Shown here in pieces: positions 7,932 through 16,745 of a stretch of DNA of 36,032 bases. Under the pieces are notes generated by a model. The model was not told where the DNA came from and searched no databases. It saw nothing but the letters and a program-made list of their open reading frames with translations. Position numbers and translations under genes: made by a program. Every line of letters starts with the position of its first letter. The stretch's first letter is position 1. Origin of the DNA: Competibacteraceae bacterium UBA6584 (GTDB lineage Bacteria > Pseudomonadota > Gammaproteobacteria > Competibacterales > Competibacteraceae); contig DJIW01000137.1 of assembly GCA_002433805.1 (NCBI GenBank), positions 1-36,032 on the forward strand. The letters run 5' to 3'.

Positions 7932-10190
7932 TTAAGGTTCGCGCACCAATTCTTTCAAGCCGGCGTCGCGCAGCGCGTCGTTCAACAAGCGATGGACTTG
8001 AGGGGCGGTATCCAGCGCCAAGGCTTGTCGGGTCAGCTCTTGGGCCCGGGCGCGGCTGAAGCTGCGGATAGCCCATTTGACCCGAGGCACGCTGGTCGCA
8101 TTGGCGCTCAAACTGGCCGCCCCCATCCCCATCAGCAAAACAGCCGCGCCGGGATCGGCTGACAGCTCGCCGCACAAATGCACCGGCCGGCCGGTCTGAC
8201 GGCCGCCCTCAATGATGTGGGCGATGGTTTTCAACATGGCCGGATGCAGGCTGTCGTAGAGTTTGGCGACCTGCCCGTTATCCCGATCCACCGCCAGCAA
8301 ATATTGAGTCAAATCGTTGGTGCCGACCGACAGAAAATCGACTCGGCCCGCCAATTGGGCGGCCTGCATGGCGGCGGAGGGCACCTCGATCATCACCCCT
8401 ACCTCGGGCCGCGCGTGGGGCAATCCCTCTCGCTCCAGCTCGCTTTGGGCCCGATCCAACAAGCGCAGCGCCCCGTCGACTTCCTCGACGGTGGTGATCA
8501 TCGGAAACAGAATCCGCAGATTGTGCAACCCGGCGTTGGCTTGCGCCAGCGCGCGCAACTGGGTCAGAAAAATATCGGGACGGTCCAGGGTAAAGCGCAT
8601 GCCGCGCCAACCGAGAAAGGGATTTTTTTCGTTAATAGTGAAATAAGGCAAGGATTTATCCCCGCCAATATCCAAGGTGCGGATCACCACCGGGCGCGGC
8701 GCGAACACTTCCAACATCTGACGGTACAGCCCGCGTTGCTCCTCGGCGCTGGGAAAGGAGTCTCGCAGCATGAAGGCGAATTCGGTGCGGTACAGCCCGA
8801 TGCCGTCGGCCCCGCAGTCGCGGGCAGCCGCAATGTCCGACAGCAGGCCGGCCTTGGCGTAGAGCGGCAGCCGGTAGCCGTCTTGGGTTTCGGCCGGCAA
8901 GTCGCGCAGCGCCTTCAAATCGGCGGACAATTTGGCGTCGGCCGCAATCAGTTGTTCGTATTCCGAGCGCAGCGCTGGAGTGGGATTGACGAACGCCCGG
9001 CCCTGATAGCCATCGACAATGATTTCGCAACCCTCGAAACCGCCGATAGGCCGGTCGCCCAAGGCCATGACCGCCGGAATGCCCATCGCCCGCGCCAAAA
9101 TCGAGACGTGCGACAGCGCCGATCCGCGCAGGCAGACGATGGCCGCCAACGGTTCCGGCCCGGCGGCCGCCAGATGGGCTACGCTCATTTCCTCCGCGAG
9201 CAGCACGCAGCGCTCGGACAGCGCCCCGGCCGGCCGGTTCGAGCCGGCGCGCAAATGATGCAGCACCCGCCGGCCCAAATCGCGAATATCGGTGGCGCGG
9301 CTGGCGAGGTAGGGATCGTCGGCCTGTTCCAGCAGGCGCGCGCGCGCCAGCACCGATTCGCACCAAGCGCCTTGCGCCCAGCTGCCCTGCTGGATTCGCG
9401 AGTGGGTCTCGGCGAGCAGGCTCGCGCTATCGAGCAGCATGCGGTGAGTTTCAAACAGCGCCTGTTCGTTGGGCGGCAACAGCGGCGCCAAGCGTTCGCC
9501 CGCCACCCGCAACTCTTGGTCAACAGCGGCGATGGCGGCCTGGAGCGCGGTTTGCTCGGCGGCCGGATCGGCGGCGGGGCGGTCGGGCACATCGTCGAGA
9601 TCGATCAGCGACTGCGGGATGGTGACGATGCCGATGGCCATGCCGCCCGCGCCAGGCAAGCCTCGCAGCGCTTGAACGCCCGCGCCGGACTGCATCGGCT
9701 CCCGAACATCCGCCGAAGTCAGGCGGTCGAGAATGCTGGCCAGCTGCGCCGCGATGGCGATCAAAAAATCAACCTCCTCCGGTTGAAACTGACGCGCGGC
9801 CGTATCTTGAACCACCAGCACGCCGAGCGCGCGCCGATATTGAATCAGCGGAGCGCCCAAAAAGGCGTGATAAACGGTGTCGGCGCTTGCGGCCAGCTCG
9901 CAAAAGCGCGGGTGGCGCGAAGCGTCGTCCAAATTGAGCGGGGTTTGGCGCTCGGCGATCAGGCTGACTAGACCGTGCTGTTCGTTCAGGCGCAGTTGAC
10001 CGACCGCCGCCGGCGGCAAGCCGGCGGCGGCGACCAACACGAACTCAGGGTGGTCTTGGTCTTTGCGATAAACGCTACAGGCGGCGACCCGCAGCGTCTC
10101 TCGAATGCGATTGGCCGCGACGCCTAGCGCGGCCTGCAAGTCCGATGCGGCGCCAAGCTCCTGGACGATACCGCGCAAGTTGTCGAGCAT
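7932..10190 (-). CDS. ptsP: Phosphoenolpyruvate-protein phosphotransferase PtsP (enzyme I-Ntr)
   Basis: First enzyme of the nitrogen-related phosphotransferase relay: it takes phosphate from phosphoenolpyruvate and passes it to NPr (PtsO) and then EIIA-Ntr (PtsN), a regulatory rather than sugar-uptake chain. The 752 residues start with a GAF domain (about 5-160), which marks PtsP rather than PtsI. The enzyme I swivel domain follows from GLPGAGGMAIG (177-187), with the phospho-histidine His361 in LRGSALSHVSILAR. The PEP-binding barrel shows LYRTEF, RTLDIGGDK, NPFLGWRG, MIEVPSA, VGTNDLTQY and the cysteine motif LCGELSADP near the end. ptsO and ptsN are not in the window. It is divergent from the cation efflux gene, and no strong Shine-Dalgarno is visible. 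Confidence 0.95.
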   Translation of the reverse strand: MLDNLRGIVQELGAASDLQAALGVAANRIRETLRVAACSVYRKDQDHPEFVLVAAAGLPPAAVGQLRLNEQHGLVSLIAERQTPLNLDDASRHPRFCELAASADTVYHAFLGAPLIQYRRALGVLVVQDTAARQFQPEEVDFLIAIAAQLASILDRLTSADVREPMQSGAGVQALRGLPGAGGMAIGIVTIPQSLIDLDDVPDRPAADPAAEQTALQAAIAAVDQELRVAGERLAPLLPPNEQALFETHRMLLDSASLLAETHSRIQQGSWAQGAWCESVLARARLLEQADDPYLASRATDIRDLGRRVLHHLRAGSNRPAGALSERCVLLAEEMSVAHLAAAGPEPLAAIVCLRGSALSHVSILARAMGIPAVMALGDRPIGGFEGCEIIVDGYQGRAFVNPTPALRSEYEQLIAADAKLSADLKALRDLPAETQDGYRLPLYAKAGLLSDIAAARDCGADGIGLYRTEFAFMLRDSFPSAEEQRGLYRQMLEVFAPRPVVIRTLDIGGDKSLPYFTINEKNPFLGWRGMRFTLDRPDIFLTQLRALAQANAGLHNLRILFPMITTVEEVDGALRLLDRAQSELEREGLPHARPEVGVMIEVPSAAMQAAQLAGRVDFLSVGTNDLTQYLLAVDRDNGQVAKLYDSLHPAMLKTIAHIIEGGRQTGRPVHLCGELSADPGAAVLLMGMGAASLSANATSVPRVKWAIRSFSRARAQELTRQALALDTAPQVHRLLNDALRDAGLKELVREP

Positions 10191-10320
10191 GATGGTAGGT
10201 TATTGAATGCAGGTATAAATAAAGTTCATGCGGCGTCGGTGCTCGAAGCGCGGAGCCCGCCGGGCCGAAAGTCGAATAGACTATACTGGCTTATCCTTAG
10301 GCGACAGAAGAATCGAATCC

Positions 10321-11241
10321 ATGCGCGATGCACGCCCTCCGGCCGTCGATCCAGCGCGGGCCGCCCGCTTGTTGCGGCTGGCGACCTATGCGTCCGTGGC
10401 GGTCGCCTCAATCTTGATCGCCGGCAAATTGGTCGCCGCGCTGCTGACGCAATCGGTCAGCGTGCTGGCTTCGCTGGTGGATTCGATGATGGACGTGGCG
10501 GCCTCCGTCATCAACTTGCTGGCGGTGCATTATTCGCTGCAACCGCCCGATCGAGACCACCGCTTCGGTCACGGCAAGGCCGAACCGCTGGCGGGTTTGG
10601 CGCAGGCGGCTTTTATCGCCGGCTCGGCGGTTTTCCTGATCCTGCATGCGGTGGACCGGCTATTGCATCCTCAACCGTTGGGGGATGCCGCGGTCGGCAT
10701 CGGCGTGCAGATATTCGCCATCGTCTTAACGGCGGGCTTGGTGGTGTTCCAGCGTCATGTGATCCGCCAGACCCAATCCACGGCGATCAGTGCCGACGCT
10801 TTGCATTACGTCACGGATTTGCTCAGTAATGCGGCCATCATTGTGGCGATCGGGTTGTCGGTGTTGGGTTGGCCGAGTATGGATTCGATCTTTGCGATTG
10901 GGATTGCACTCTATATTTTGTATAGTGCGGGACGCATCGCTCATGAATCGATACAATTGCTGATGGATCATGAATTGCCGCCGGAGGTCCATGTCCAGAT
11001 CAAGCAGATCGTCCGCGCCCACCCGCAAGTGCGCGGGGTGCACGACGTTCGGACCCGCCGCTCCGGGCAAACCTATTTCATCCAATTGCACCTGATGTTG
11101 GATGATGGATTGCCGTTGGTGGAGGCGCATCGGGTGGGCGATGAGGTTGAAGCGGCCATCAAGGCGGTTTTTCTAAACGCCGATGTGCTGATCCACCAGG
11201 ACCCGACCAGCGAACCCATGCCTCAGCCTTTGCCCGGTTGA
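10321..11241 (+). CDS. Cation diffusion facilitator, FieF/YiiP family
   Basis: Inner-membrane antiporter exporting divalent metal (Zn2+, Fe2+, Cd2+ or similar) in exchange for protons. About six membrane helices span residues 20-205, followed by a cytoplasmic metal-binding domain. The transport-site residues of FieF are present: a DxxxD in helix 2 (LVDSMMDVAAS) and an HxxxD in helix 5 (ALHYVTDLLSN). The RFGHGKAEPLA loop is typical of the family. The start at 10321 gives 306 residues, close to FieF; an upstream in-frame ATG at 10228 would add an arginine-rich stretch with no membrane or family character. Metal specificity cannot be read from sequence alone. Confidence 0.92.
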   Translation: MRDARPPAVDPARAARLLRLATYASVAVASILIAGKLVAALLTQSVSVLASLVDSMMDVAASVINLLAVHYSLQPPDRDHRFGHGKAEPLAGLAQAAFIAGSAVFLILHAVDRLLHPQPLGDAAVGIGVQIFAIVLTAGLVVFQRHVIRQTQSTAISADALHYVTDLLSNAAIIVAIGLSVLGWPSMDSIFAIGIALYILYSAGRIAHESIQLLMDHELPPEVHVQIKQIVRAHPQVRGVHDVRTRRSGQTYFIQLHLMLDDGLPLVEAHRVGDEVEAAIKAVFLNADVLIHQDPTSEPMPQPLPG

Positions 11242-11339
11242 TCGGCGACGCGGCGCAAATCGGGCTCCTGTTTAAAATACGCGAAGTCCGGATAGGGATA
11301 GTCAGAAGACCTGTTAACGTATGCCAAGGAACTGAACTC

Positions 11340-13898
11340 ATGTTATCCGCAAGTACGCCGTCACGGCCGCTGGTGTTGCTGATCGACGATGATTTATCCA
11401 TTCGGCTGTTGGTGAGCGTGGCGCTGGAACAGGCGGGCTTTCAGGTCGAAGAAGCCGAAAACGGCCGCTGGGGCGTGGAAAAATTCGAACAGGTCCATCC
11501 CGATGTCGTGCTGATGGACGTGATGATGCCGGAGATGGACGGTTTCGCCGCCAGCGCCGAGTTGCGCCGCCGGCCCGGCGGGGCGGAGGTTCCGATTCTG
11601 ATGATGACCGGGTTGGACGATCATGAGTCGATCGACCGCGCCTTCGACGCCGGCGCGACCGACTTCATCACCAAGCCGATCAACTATCCGTTATTGGGCC
11701 ACCGGGTCCGCTATTTGCTGCGGGCCAGCGCGGCGATGGACAGCCTGCGCGAAAGCGAGCGCCGCTTGGCCGTCGCCCAGCGCATCGCGCGGTTGGGGCA
11801 CTGGGACTGGCGCGCGGACGGCAGTTCATTTCGTCTGTCCGCGGAAGTTTGCCGCATTATCGGTTTGGATCCGACGCTGGAGGTACCGTTCCAAGCGATC
11901 TTTGATTGCGTGCCGGAAAAAGAACGGTTTCGGGTCCAACAGTGGTTTGCCAGCCTTCAAGAGCCGGGCGAGGCTGTCGGGCTCAGTCATTGGATTCTGA
12001 ATCCGCGCGGTCCCGAACTGCGCTATGTCCGCCAGCAGGTCGAGGCGGTCCGCGACGAATCGGGCCGGGTCGTGCAATTGTACGGCACCATGCAGGATAT
12101 CACCGAATTGCAGCGGGCCGAGGAGCGCATCCGCCAACTGGCGTTCATCGACAGTCTGACCCGCTTGCCCAACCGTGAATTGCTCAAGGACCGGCTCAGC
12201 GCGGCGCTGGGTCTGGCCAAGCGCCACGGCCGGCGCGCGGCCTTGCTGTTTCTGGATCTGGATAATTTCAAGCGGATCAACGACACCCTCGGCCACAGCG
12301 TGGGCGACTTGCTGCTTCAGGCGACGGCGGAGCGGCTGAAATTGAGCGTGCGTCAGAGCGATACCGTCTCTAGGATCGAAAGCGCCGAGGACCAAGGTGA
12401 AACCATCGCGCGGCTCGGCGGCGACGAGTTTACGGTGTTGTTGCCCGAGGTCCGGCGCAGCGAGGATGTCGCCACTATAGCCGAACGGATTCAGGCCGCG
12501 CTGTCGGAGCCGCTGATGCTCGGCGGTCACGAGGTGTTCATCACCCCCAGCATCGGCATCGCCATTTTTCCAGAAGACGGCGACAACTCCGAGGCCTTGT
12601 TGAAAAACGCCGATATGGCGATGTATCTGGCCAAGCGTCAGGGCCGCAATCTTTACCGGTTTTTCGACGCCACCTTAAACGACGCCGCGCTCAAGCGCTT
12701 GACCATGGAAAACCAACTGCGCAAGGCTATCGAACAAAACGACCTGTCGCTGCATTACCAACCGCAACTGGATTTGCCGAGCGGACAGATCAGCGGCGTC
12801 GAGGCGTTATTGCGCTGGCACAGCCCGCTGCTGGGATCGGTGTCGCCCGTCGATTTCATCCCGCTGGCCGAAGAAACCGGTTTGATTATTCCGATCGGCG
12901 AGTGGGTCTTGCGCACCGCCTGCCAGCAGGCCAAAAGCTGGCAAGCGCAGGGCGTCAGCCTGCAGCGGATGGCGGTCAACATTTCCGTGTTGCAATTCGT
13001 GCAGCCGAGTTTTCCGGGGCTGGTGGCGCGGATTTTGGAAGAAACCGGCCTCGCGCCGGAAGCGCTGGAACTGGAAATTACCGAAAGTTTGTTGATGAAG
13101 GATCCCGAAGGGGCCACCATCACGCTGCAAGCGCTGAAGGACCTCGGCGTGCAGTTGGCCATCGACGATTTCGGCACCGGTTATTCGAGCCTGAGCCGGC
13201 TCAAGCAATTGCCGTTGGACCGGCTCAAGATCGACAAAGCCTTCGTGCGCGAAGTCAACCTGCAACCGGACGACGCCGCCATCGCCACGGCGGTGATCGC
13301 GATGGCCGAAAGCATGGGGCTGCGGGTCATCGCCGAGGGCGTGGAAAACGAGGCCCAACTGCGCTTTCTCAAATCCAAGAACTGCGATGAGGTGCAGGGC
13401 TACTATTTAAGCCGGCCGCTGCCGGTCGATGAACTCACCAAGATGTTCCAGCACCATCAAAAAACCATGAGCGAGCCATCGGCGTTCTCCGGCGACACCC
13501 GCGTGCTGCTCGTCGCCGGCCCCGATCCCGCCGAGCTGGCGGCGCTGGTGGAGACCTTGCGCCCGGAAGGCTATCAAGTGCTGGCCGCCGGAAATGCCCA
13601 GACCGCGCTCGATTTGATGGCGAGCCACGATGTCGGCGTGGTCTTGGCGGATTTCCATTTGACCGGCGTCACCGACGATCAGCTGTTCCGGTGTTTTCGC
13701 GAATTGCATCCGAAGACGTTGCGGATCGTGATGGGAGAGGACTGCGGGATCAAGGAGATGATCGATCTGATCAACAATGGCGCGATCTATAAATTCTTGC
13801 AAAAGCCCCTGTCGGGTTCATTGTTGCGCGAAGTGCTGCGCAAGGCGTTTCTAACCCGCGCTCGGCCGCTTTTGAATTTGGGCGACCCGGCGGGCTAG
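11340..13898 (+). CDS. REC-PAS-GGDEF-EAL-REC cyclic-di-GMP signalling protein
   Basis: Cytoplasmic regulator that could both make and degrade cyclic-di-GMP. Domains in the 852-residue form: receiver (10-125; Asp60, Lys112), PAS (about 146-261, starting RLGHWDWRADG), GGDEF (about 262-438; intact GGDEF at 360-364), EAL (about 455-705; EALLRW from 488, ITESLL, IDDFGTGYSSL from 608, AEGVENE) and a second receiver (about 720-841; Asp771, Lys822). Both catalytic signatures are intact. The inhibitory RxxD motif (RQSD, 338-341) is separated from GGDEF by 18 residues instead of about five. The ATG at 11340 was chosen because AAGGA lies nine bases upstream and the receiver follows directly; the longer frame overlaps the efflux gene. 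No partner kinase is adjacent, although the 2-2818 kinase is in the window. Confidence 0.95.
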   Translation: MLSASTPSRPLVLLIDDDLSIRLLVSVALEQAGFQVEEAENGRWGVEKFEQVHPDVVLMDVMMPEMDGFAASAELRRRPGGAEVPILMMTGLDDHESIDRAFDAGATDFITKPINYPLLGHRVRYLLRASAAMDSLRESERRLAVAQRIARLGHWDWRADGSSFRLSAEVCRIIGLDPTLEVPFQAIFDCVPEKERFRVQQWFASLQEPGEAVGLSHWILNPRGPELRYVRQQVEAVRDESGRVVQLYGTMQDITELQRAEERIRQLAFIDSLTRLPNRELLKDRLSAALGLAKRHGRRAALLFLDLDNFKRINDTLGHSVGDLLLQATAERLKLSVRQSDTVSRIESAEDQGETIARLGGDEFTVLLPEVRRSEDVATIAERIQAALSEPLMLGGHEVFITPSIGIAIFPEDGDNSEALLKNADMAMYLAKRQGRNLYRFFDATLNDAALKRLTMENQLRKAIEQNDLSLHYQPQLDLPSGQISGVEALLRWHSPLLGSVSPVDFIPLAEETGLIIPIGEWVLRTACQQAKSWQAQGVSLQRMAVNISVLQFVQPSFPGLVARILEETGLAPEALELEITESLLMKDPEGATITLQALKDLGVQLAIDDFGTGYSSLSRLKQLPLDRLKIDKAFVREVNLQPDDAAIATAVIAMAESMGLRVIAEGVENEAQLRFLKSKNCDEVQGYYLSRPLPVDELTKMFQHHQKTMSEPSAFSGDTRVLLVAGPDPAELAALVETLRPEGYQVLAAGNAQTALDLMASHDVGVVLADFHLTGVTDDQLFRCFRELHPKTLRIVMGEDCGIKEMIDLINNGAIYKFLQKPLSGSLLREVLRKAFLTRARPLLNLGDPAG

Positions 13899-13948
13899 CG
13901 CTGGCGAAGCCGCGCCTCGCAAGCGTCCGAAGTTCGGGCCGGGGCCGT

Positions 13949-14929
13949 TCACGGAGCGGCTAACAACGTGCCCGCGACCGGTGTCACGCCGCGTCCGTCG
14001 GTTCCCGCAAACTCGAAGGGGACCGAGACCAATTCCATGCCCACATTGCGCTGGATCGCGAAGTGCAGGTGCGGGCCGGTGGAAAAACCGGTGTTGCCGG
14101 AATTGGCCAGCCAAGCTCCTCGTTCCACGCGCTGGCCGGAGGCCACGCGGATCGAATCGGGATGCAGGTGCGCGTAGATCGCCATGGTGCCGTCCTGGTG
14201 CAGGACGCGCACCGCGTTAGCGCGGGTCTGGTATTTGGGGTCGGTCCCGCCGTCGAAGAAATCCCCGGCCACTTCCATGATGACCCCGGCGCGGGCGGCC
14301 CATACCGGCGTGCCCAGCGGCAGCGAAAGATCGACCGCATAACGGCTTTGCGGGTGCTGGTGGCTGAACGCGCCGTCGAACGCCTGCCCGATGGTGAAGC
14401 GCTGGCCGGAGGCGAAGGGCGGCGCGTAGGGTTGTTCCGGTTGGTGTTTGGCGGCCGGATCGCCCAGCACCGATCGAACTTGCTGAATCCGATAACCGTA
14501 GCGCGAGCGCGGATCGGCCGATTTTAGGGCCAACGCCGTCGTTTCGGTGCGGGCTGGGACGACGATTCGCACCGGCAAGGGCGGCTCGGCCCGCATGTTT
14601 TCCAGCTCGCCGCTGATTTCGACTTCGACCGGCCCGTAATAGTCGTTGACCACCGCCAGAATCGGGGCTTCGCGCGTCCCGCGATTGCGGATGCTGATGC
14701 GGGCCGGCAGTTCGCTGACCGGCAGCGGGCGCACCTCGGCCTTCACATCGGCGGCGGGCGGCTTGTCGGTAAAAATCCAGGCCCCGGAAGCATCCTGGTA
14801 TTTATAAAGTTTTTTGGCGATCGCGGCGGGAGCCACCGCCAGACTCAACGCCGCCGCCGCGATCAACAGGATTTGCGTCGGCCCGCGCGTCGAGGGTTGG
14901 CGGGGTGGCACGGTTAAAAGTCGCCTCAC
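13949..14929 (-). CDS. Secreted M23-family peptidase with N-terminal DUF4124
   Basis: Likely periplasmic peptidoglycan endopeptidase or a regulator of one. The 326 residues show an N-terminal hydrophobic signal-like segment (about 18-38, ending AIAKK), a short DUF4124 motif (LYKYQDASGAWIFTDKPPA), a beta-rich middle region and an M23 domain (about 185-300) with YAVD (Asp200), YAHLHP (His254, His256) and GPHLHF (His287, His289). In classical LytM the first zinc ligand lies four residues before the Asp; that position is Arg196 here, with His190 and His192 nearby as possible substitutes. The GTG start at 14929 is chosen because it overlaps the TGA stop of the upstream oxidoreductase as GTGA, implying translational coupling. 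A longer frame would run through that gene. Confidence 0.88.
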   Translation of the reverse strand: MRRLLTVPPRQPSTRGPTQILLIAAAALSLAVAPAAIAKKLYKYQDASGAWIFTDKPPAADVKAEVRPLPVSELPARISIRNRGTREAPILAVVNDYYGPVEVEISGELENMRAEPPLPVRIVVPARTETTALALKSADPRSRYGYRIQQVRSVLGDPAAKHQPEQPYAPPFASGQRFTIGQAFDGAFSHQHPQSRYAVDLSLPLGTPVWAARAGVIMEVAGDFFDGGTDPKYQTRANAVRVLHQDGTMAIYAHLHPDSIRVASGQRVERGAWLANSGNTGFSTGPHLHFAIQRNVGMELVSVPFEFAGTDGRGVTPVAGTLLAAP

Positions 14930-15585
14930 GTCTTGAAATAGTGCACGTGAATGCCTTCCGAACGGCTCTTGGCCAGTTCCACCATCTTGGCGGCGACGGC
15001 TTCGGCCTGAACGGGTCGGTAGGCGCTGAAGGGCCCCCAGGCGAACAGCGACCAAAACGGGGCCAGCTGTTTGCTCCAATCCTCGATCGGCCGGGGTTCG
15101 GGGCGCTCTCCCAGCAGCAGCGAGGGCCGCAACAGATGAACCGCCTCGAACGGCAAATCGCTGATTTCCGTCTCGGCCCGACCCTTGAGCCGGTTGTAAA
15201 ACACCGGCGAACTGGCGTCCGCGCCGACCGCCGACACCAGGACGAAGCGGGAGACGCCGCGCGCCGCCGCCAGTTTGGCCAGTTCGACCACGTAGATATG
15301 ATCGACTTTGGCGAAGGCTTCCGGGGAACCGCTCGCCCGGTAGGTGGTGCCCAGGCAGCAGAGCGCGGCGTCCGCTTCGATAACGCCGGCTTGTTCGCGC
15401 AGGTGCTCGAAATCCACGATCCGAACGCTGAGTTTCGGGTGGCGTTGTTCCAGCGGCCGGCGTGAGAGCGCGACAACTTGACTGATGTCGGCGTCGGCTA
15501 GCAATTGAGCCAAGCAGCGGCTTCCCACCAGCCCGGTCGCGCCCGCCAGCAGCACGCGGATGCTCGATTGTCGTTGACCGCTCAT
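14926..15585 (-). CDS. NAD(P)-binding oxidoreductase, TIP30/HTATIP2-like atypical SDR
   Basis: Rossmann-fold protein of 219 residues. The nucleotide-binding loop is GATGLVG (15-21), followed by CCLGTTYRASGSPEAF (76-91), VSAVGADASS and YNRLK (Tyr130...Lys134, the SDR YxxxK pair). These resemble TIP30/CC3 and bacterial YwnB-type proteins, whose substrates are generally unknown. The start at 15585 is preceded by GAGG about twelve bases upstream; the longer frame to 15705 adds low-quality arginine-rich sequence. Its stop overlaps the M23 peptidase start, so the two are probably one operon. The 259 bases between it and the ferredoxin gene show no recognisable element. Confidence 0.85.
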   Translation of the reverse strand: MSGQRQSSIRVLLAGATGLVGSRCLAQLLADADISQVVALSRRPLEQRHPKLSVRIVDFEHLREQAGVIEADAALCCLGTTYRASGSPEAFAKVDHIYVVELAKLAAARGVSRFVLVSAVGADASSPVFYNRLKGRAETEISDLPFEAVHLLRPSLLLGERPEPRPIEDWSKQLAPFWSLFAWGPFSAYRPVQAEAVAAKMVELAKSRSEGIHVHYFKT

Positions 15586-15844
15586 GGATGATGCTCCCTC
15601 TGCTTGAATCCGCGGGCTCGAACGAGGCGCCGCGGGCCGGATCTCAGGGATTTTCCACAATCGTCGCCCGCCGTTAGCGACGGTCGCGCATCGTTCGCCG
15701 CGCAACCGTCGCGGTCCGCCGGCGGAACGAGGGTGTAAGGCCGGAGCGGTCCTGAAATCCGCAAGCTCGAAAAGACCGACTTCAAACCATCGGCCGGCGC
15801 CCGATCCCGATCCGGCTCGGATGGAGCGATGGAACGGCCGCCTT

Positions 15845-16096
15845 TCAAGCGGCGCTGGTCAGCTTTTCGTACTTGGCCTGTAGCTGCTCTTCGGACTCGG
15901 AATGCTTGGGATCGGGAAGGATGCAATCCACCGGACACACTTCGATGCATTGCGGCGTGTCGTAGTGGCCGACGCATTGCGTGCAGCGGTTCGGATCGAT
16001 CTCGTAAATTTCCTCACCCTGAAAAATCGCCTCGTTCGGACACTCGGGTTCGCACACATCGCAATTGATGCATTCGTCGGTAATCAGCAGTGCCAT
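15845..16096 (-). CDS. 2[4Fe-4S] ferredoxin, YfhL-like
   Basis: Small electron carrier of 83 residues. Two cluster-binding sets are visible: Cys9-x2-Cys12-x2-Cys15-x3-Cys19, and Cys38-x2-Cys41-x8-Cys50-x3-Cys54. The long gap in the second set and the C-terminal extension (about 25 residues, acidic then helical) are typical of the Allochromatium vinosum/YfhL type of low-potential ferredoxin. AGGAG precedes the ATG at a good distance. It follows coaD on the same strand by 112 bases, a neighbourhood common in gammaproteobacteria. Its electron partner cannot be inferred here. Confidence 0.95.
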   Translation of the reverse strand: MALLITDECINCDVCEPECPNEAIFQGEEIYEIDPNRCTQCVGHYDTPQCIEVCPVDCILPDPKHSESEEQLQAKYEKLTSAA

Positions 16097-16208
16097 GGCT
16101 GGCTCCTCTTGGGTTTCGAACGATAGCCGTTGGGGGTAAGCGCCGATCCGGATTCCGATCCAATGAAACCGTGCTGGATCGACCTGGATCTCCCATTATT
16201 TTAATCAA

Positions 16209-16697
16209 TTATCGGCGGGACGCGAATTTTGTCGCCAGGGCCGCCGCGACCTTGGGATGGACGAACGGCGCGATGTCGCCGCCGAGCTTGGCTACCTCGC
16301 GCACCAAGCTGGAAGAGATGAAGGAATATTGCTCGGAGGGCGTGAGAAAGACCGATTCGATTTCAGGGTCGAGCCGGCGGTTCATGGCGGCCAACTGAAA
16401 CTCGAATTCAAAATCCGACACGGCCCGCAACCCGCGCAGGATCACGCGCGCGCCGATCCGCTCGGCGTGGTGGACCAATAAGATGTCGAAGCCGCAAATC
16501 TCGACATTGGACAGATGGGCCAGCGCTTCGCGCGCCAGCGCCACCCGTTCCTCCAGCGAAAACAGCGGTTGCTTGTTGGGGTTGGCGGCGACGCTGACGG
16601 TCAAGCGGTCGAACAAGCGAGCGCCGCGCTCCACCAAGTCGATATGGCCTCGGGTGATCGGGTCGAAAGTGCCGGGGTAGATGGCCGCGACGGGCAT
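16209..16697 (-). CDS. coaD: Phosphopantetheine adenylyltransferase
   Basis: Fourth step of coenzyme A biosynthesis: ATP plus 4'-phosphopantetheine gives dephospho-CoA. The 162 residues carry the nucleotidyltransferase signature YPGTFDPITRGH (7-18, with the TxGH-type site), RGLRAVSDFE (88-97) and ISSSLVRE (127-134), and match the bacterial family in length. The ATG at 16697 has AGGAA just upstream in a good position; the frame upstream of it adds residues unlike the family. It lies 48 bases after rsmD, a very common pairing, and probably shares its transcript. Confidence 0.97.
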   Translation of the reverse strand: MPVAAIYPGTFDPITRGHIDLVERGARLFDRLTVSVAANPNKQPLFSLEERVALAREALAHLSNVEICGFDILLVHHAERIGARVILRGLRAVSDFEFEFQLAAMNRRLDPEIESVFLTPSEQYSFISSSLVREVAKLGGDIAPFVHPKVAAALATKFASRR

Positions 16698-16745
16698 GAA
16701 GGTTCCTGAAGTGAGCGTTGAGGGGATTATCGGAAATGGCACACG

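Noticed and set aside
8178..9971. 597-residue open frame on the plus strand opposite ptsP
   Set aside because: It is antisense to a clear enzyme I gene, its translation is rich in Gly, Arg and Gln with no motif, and such shadows are usual in GC-rich DNA.
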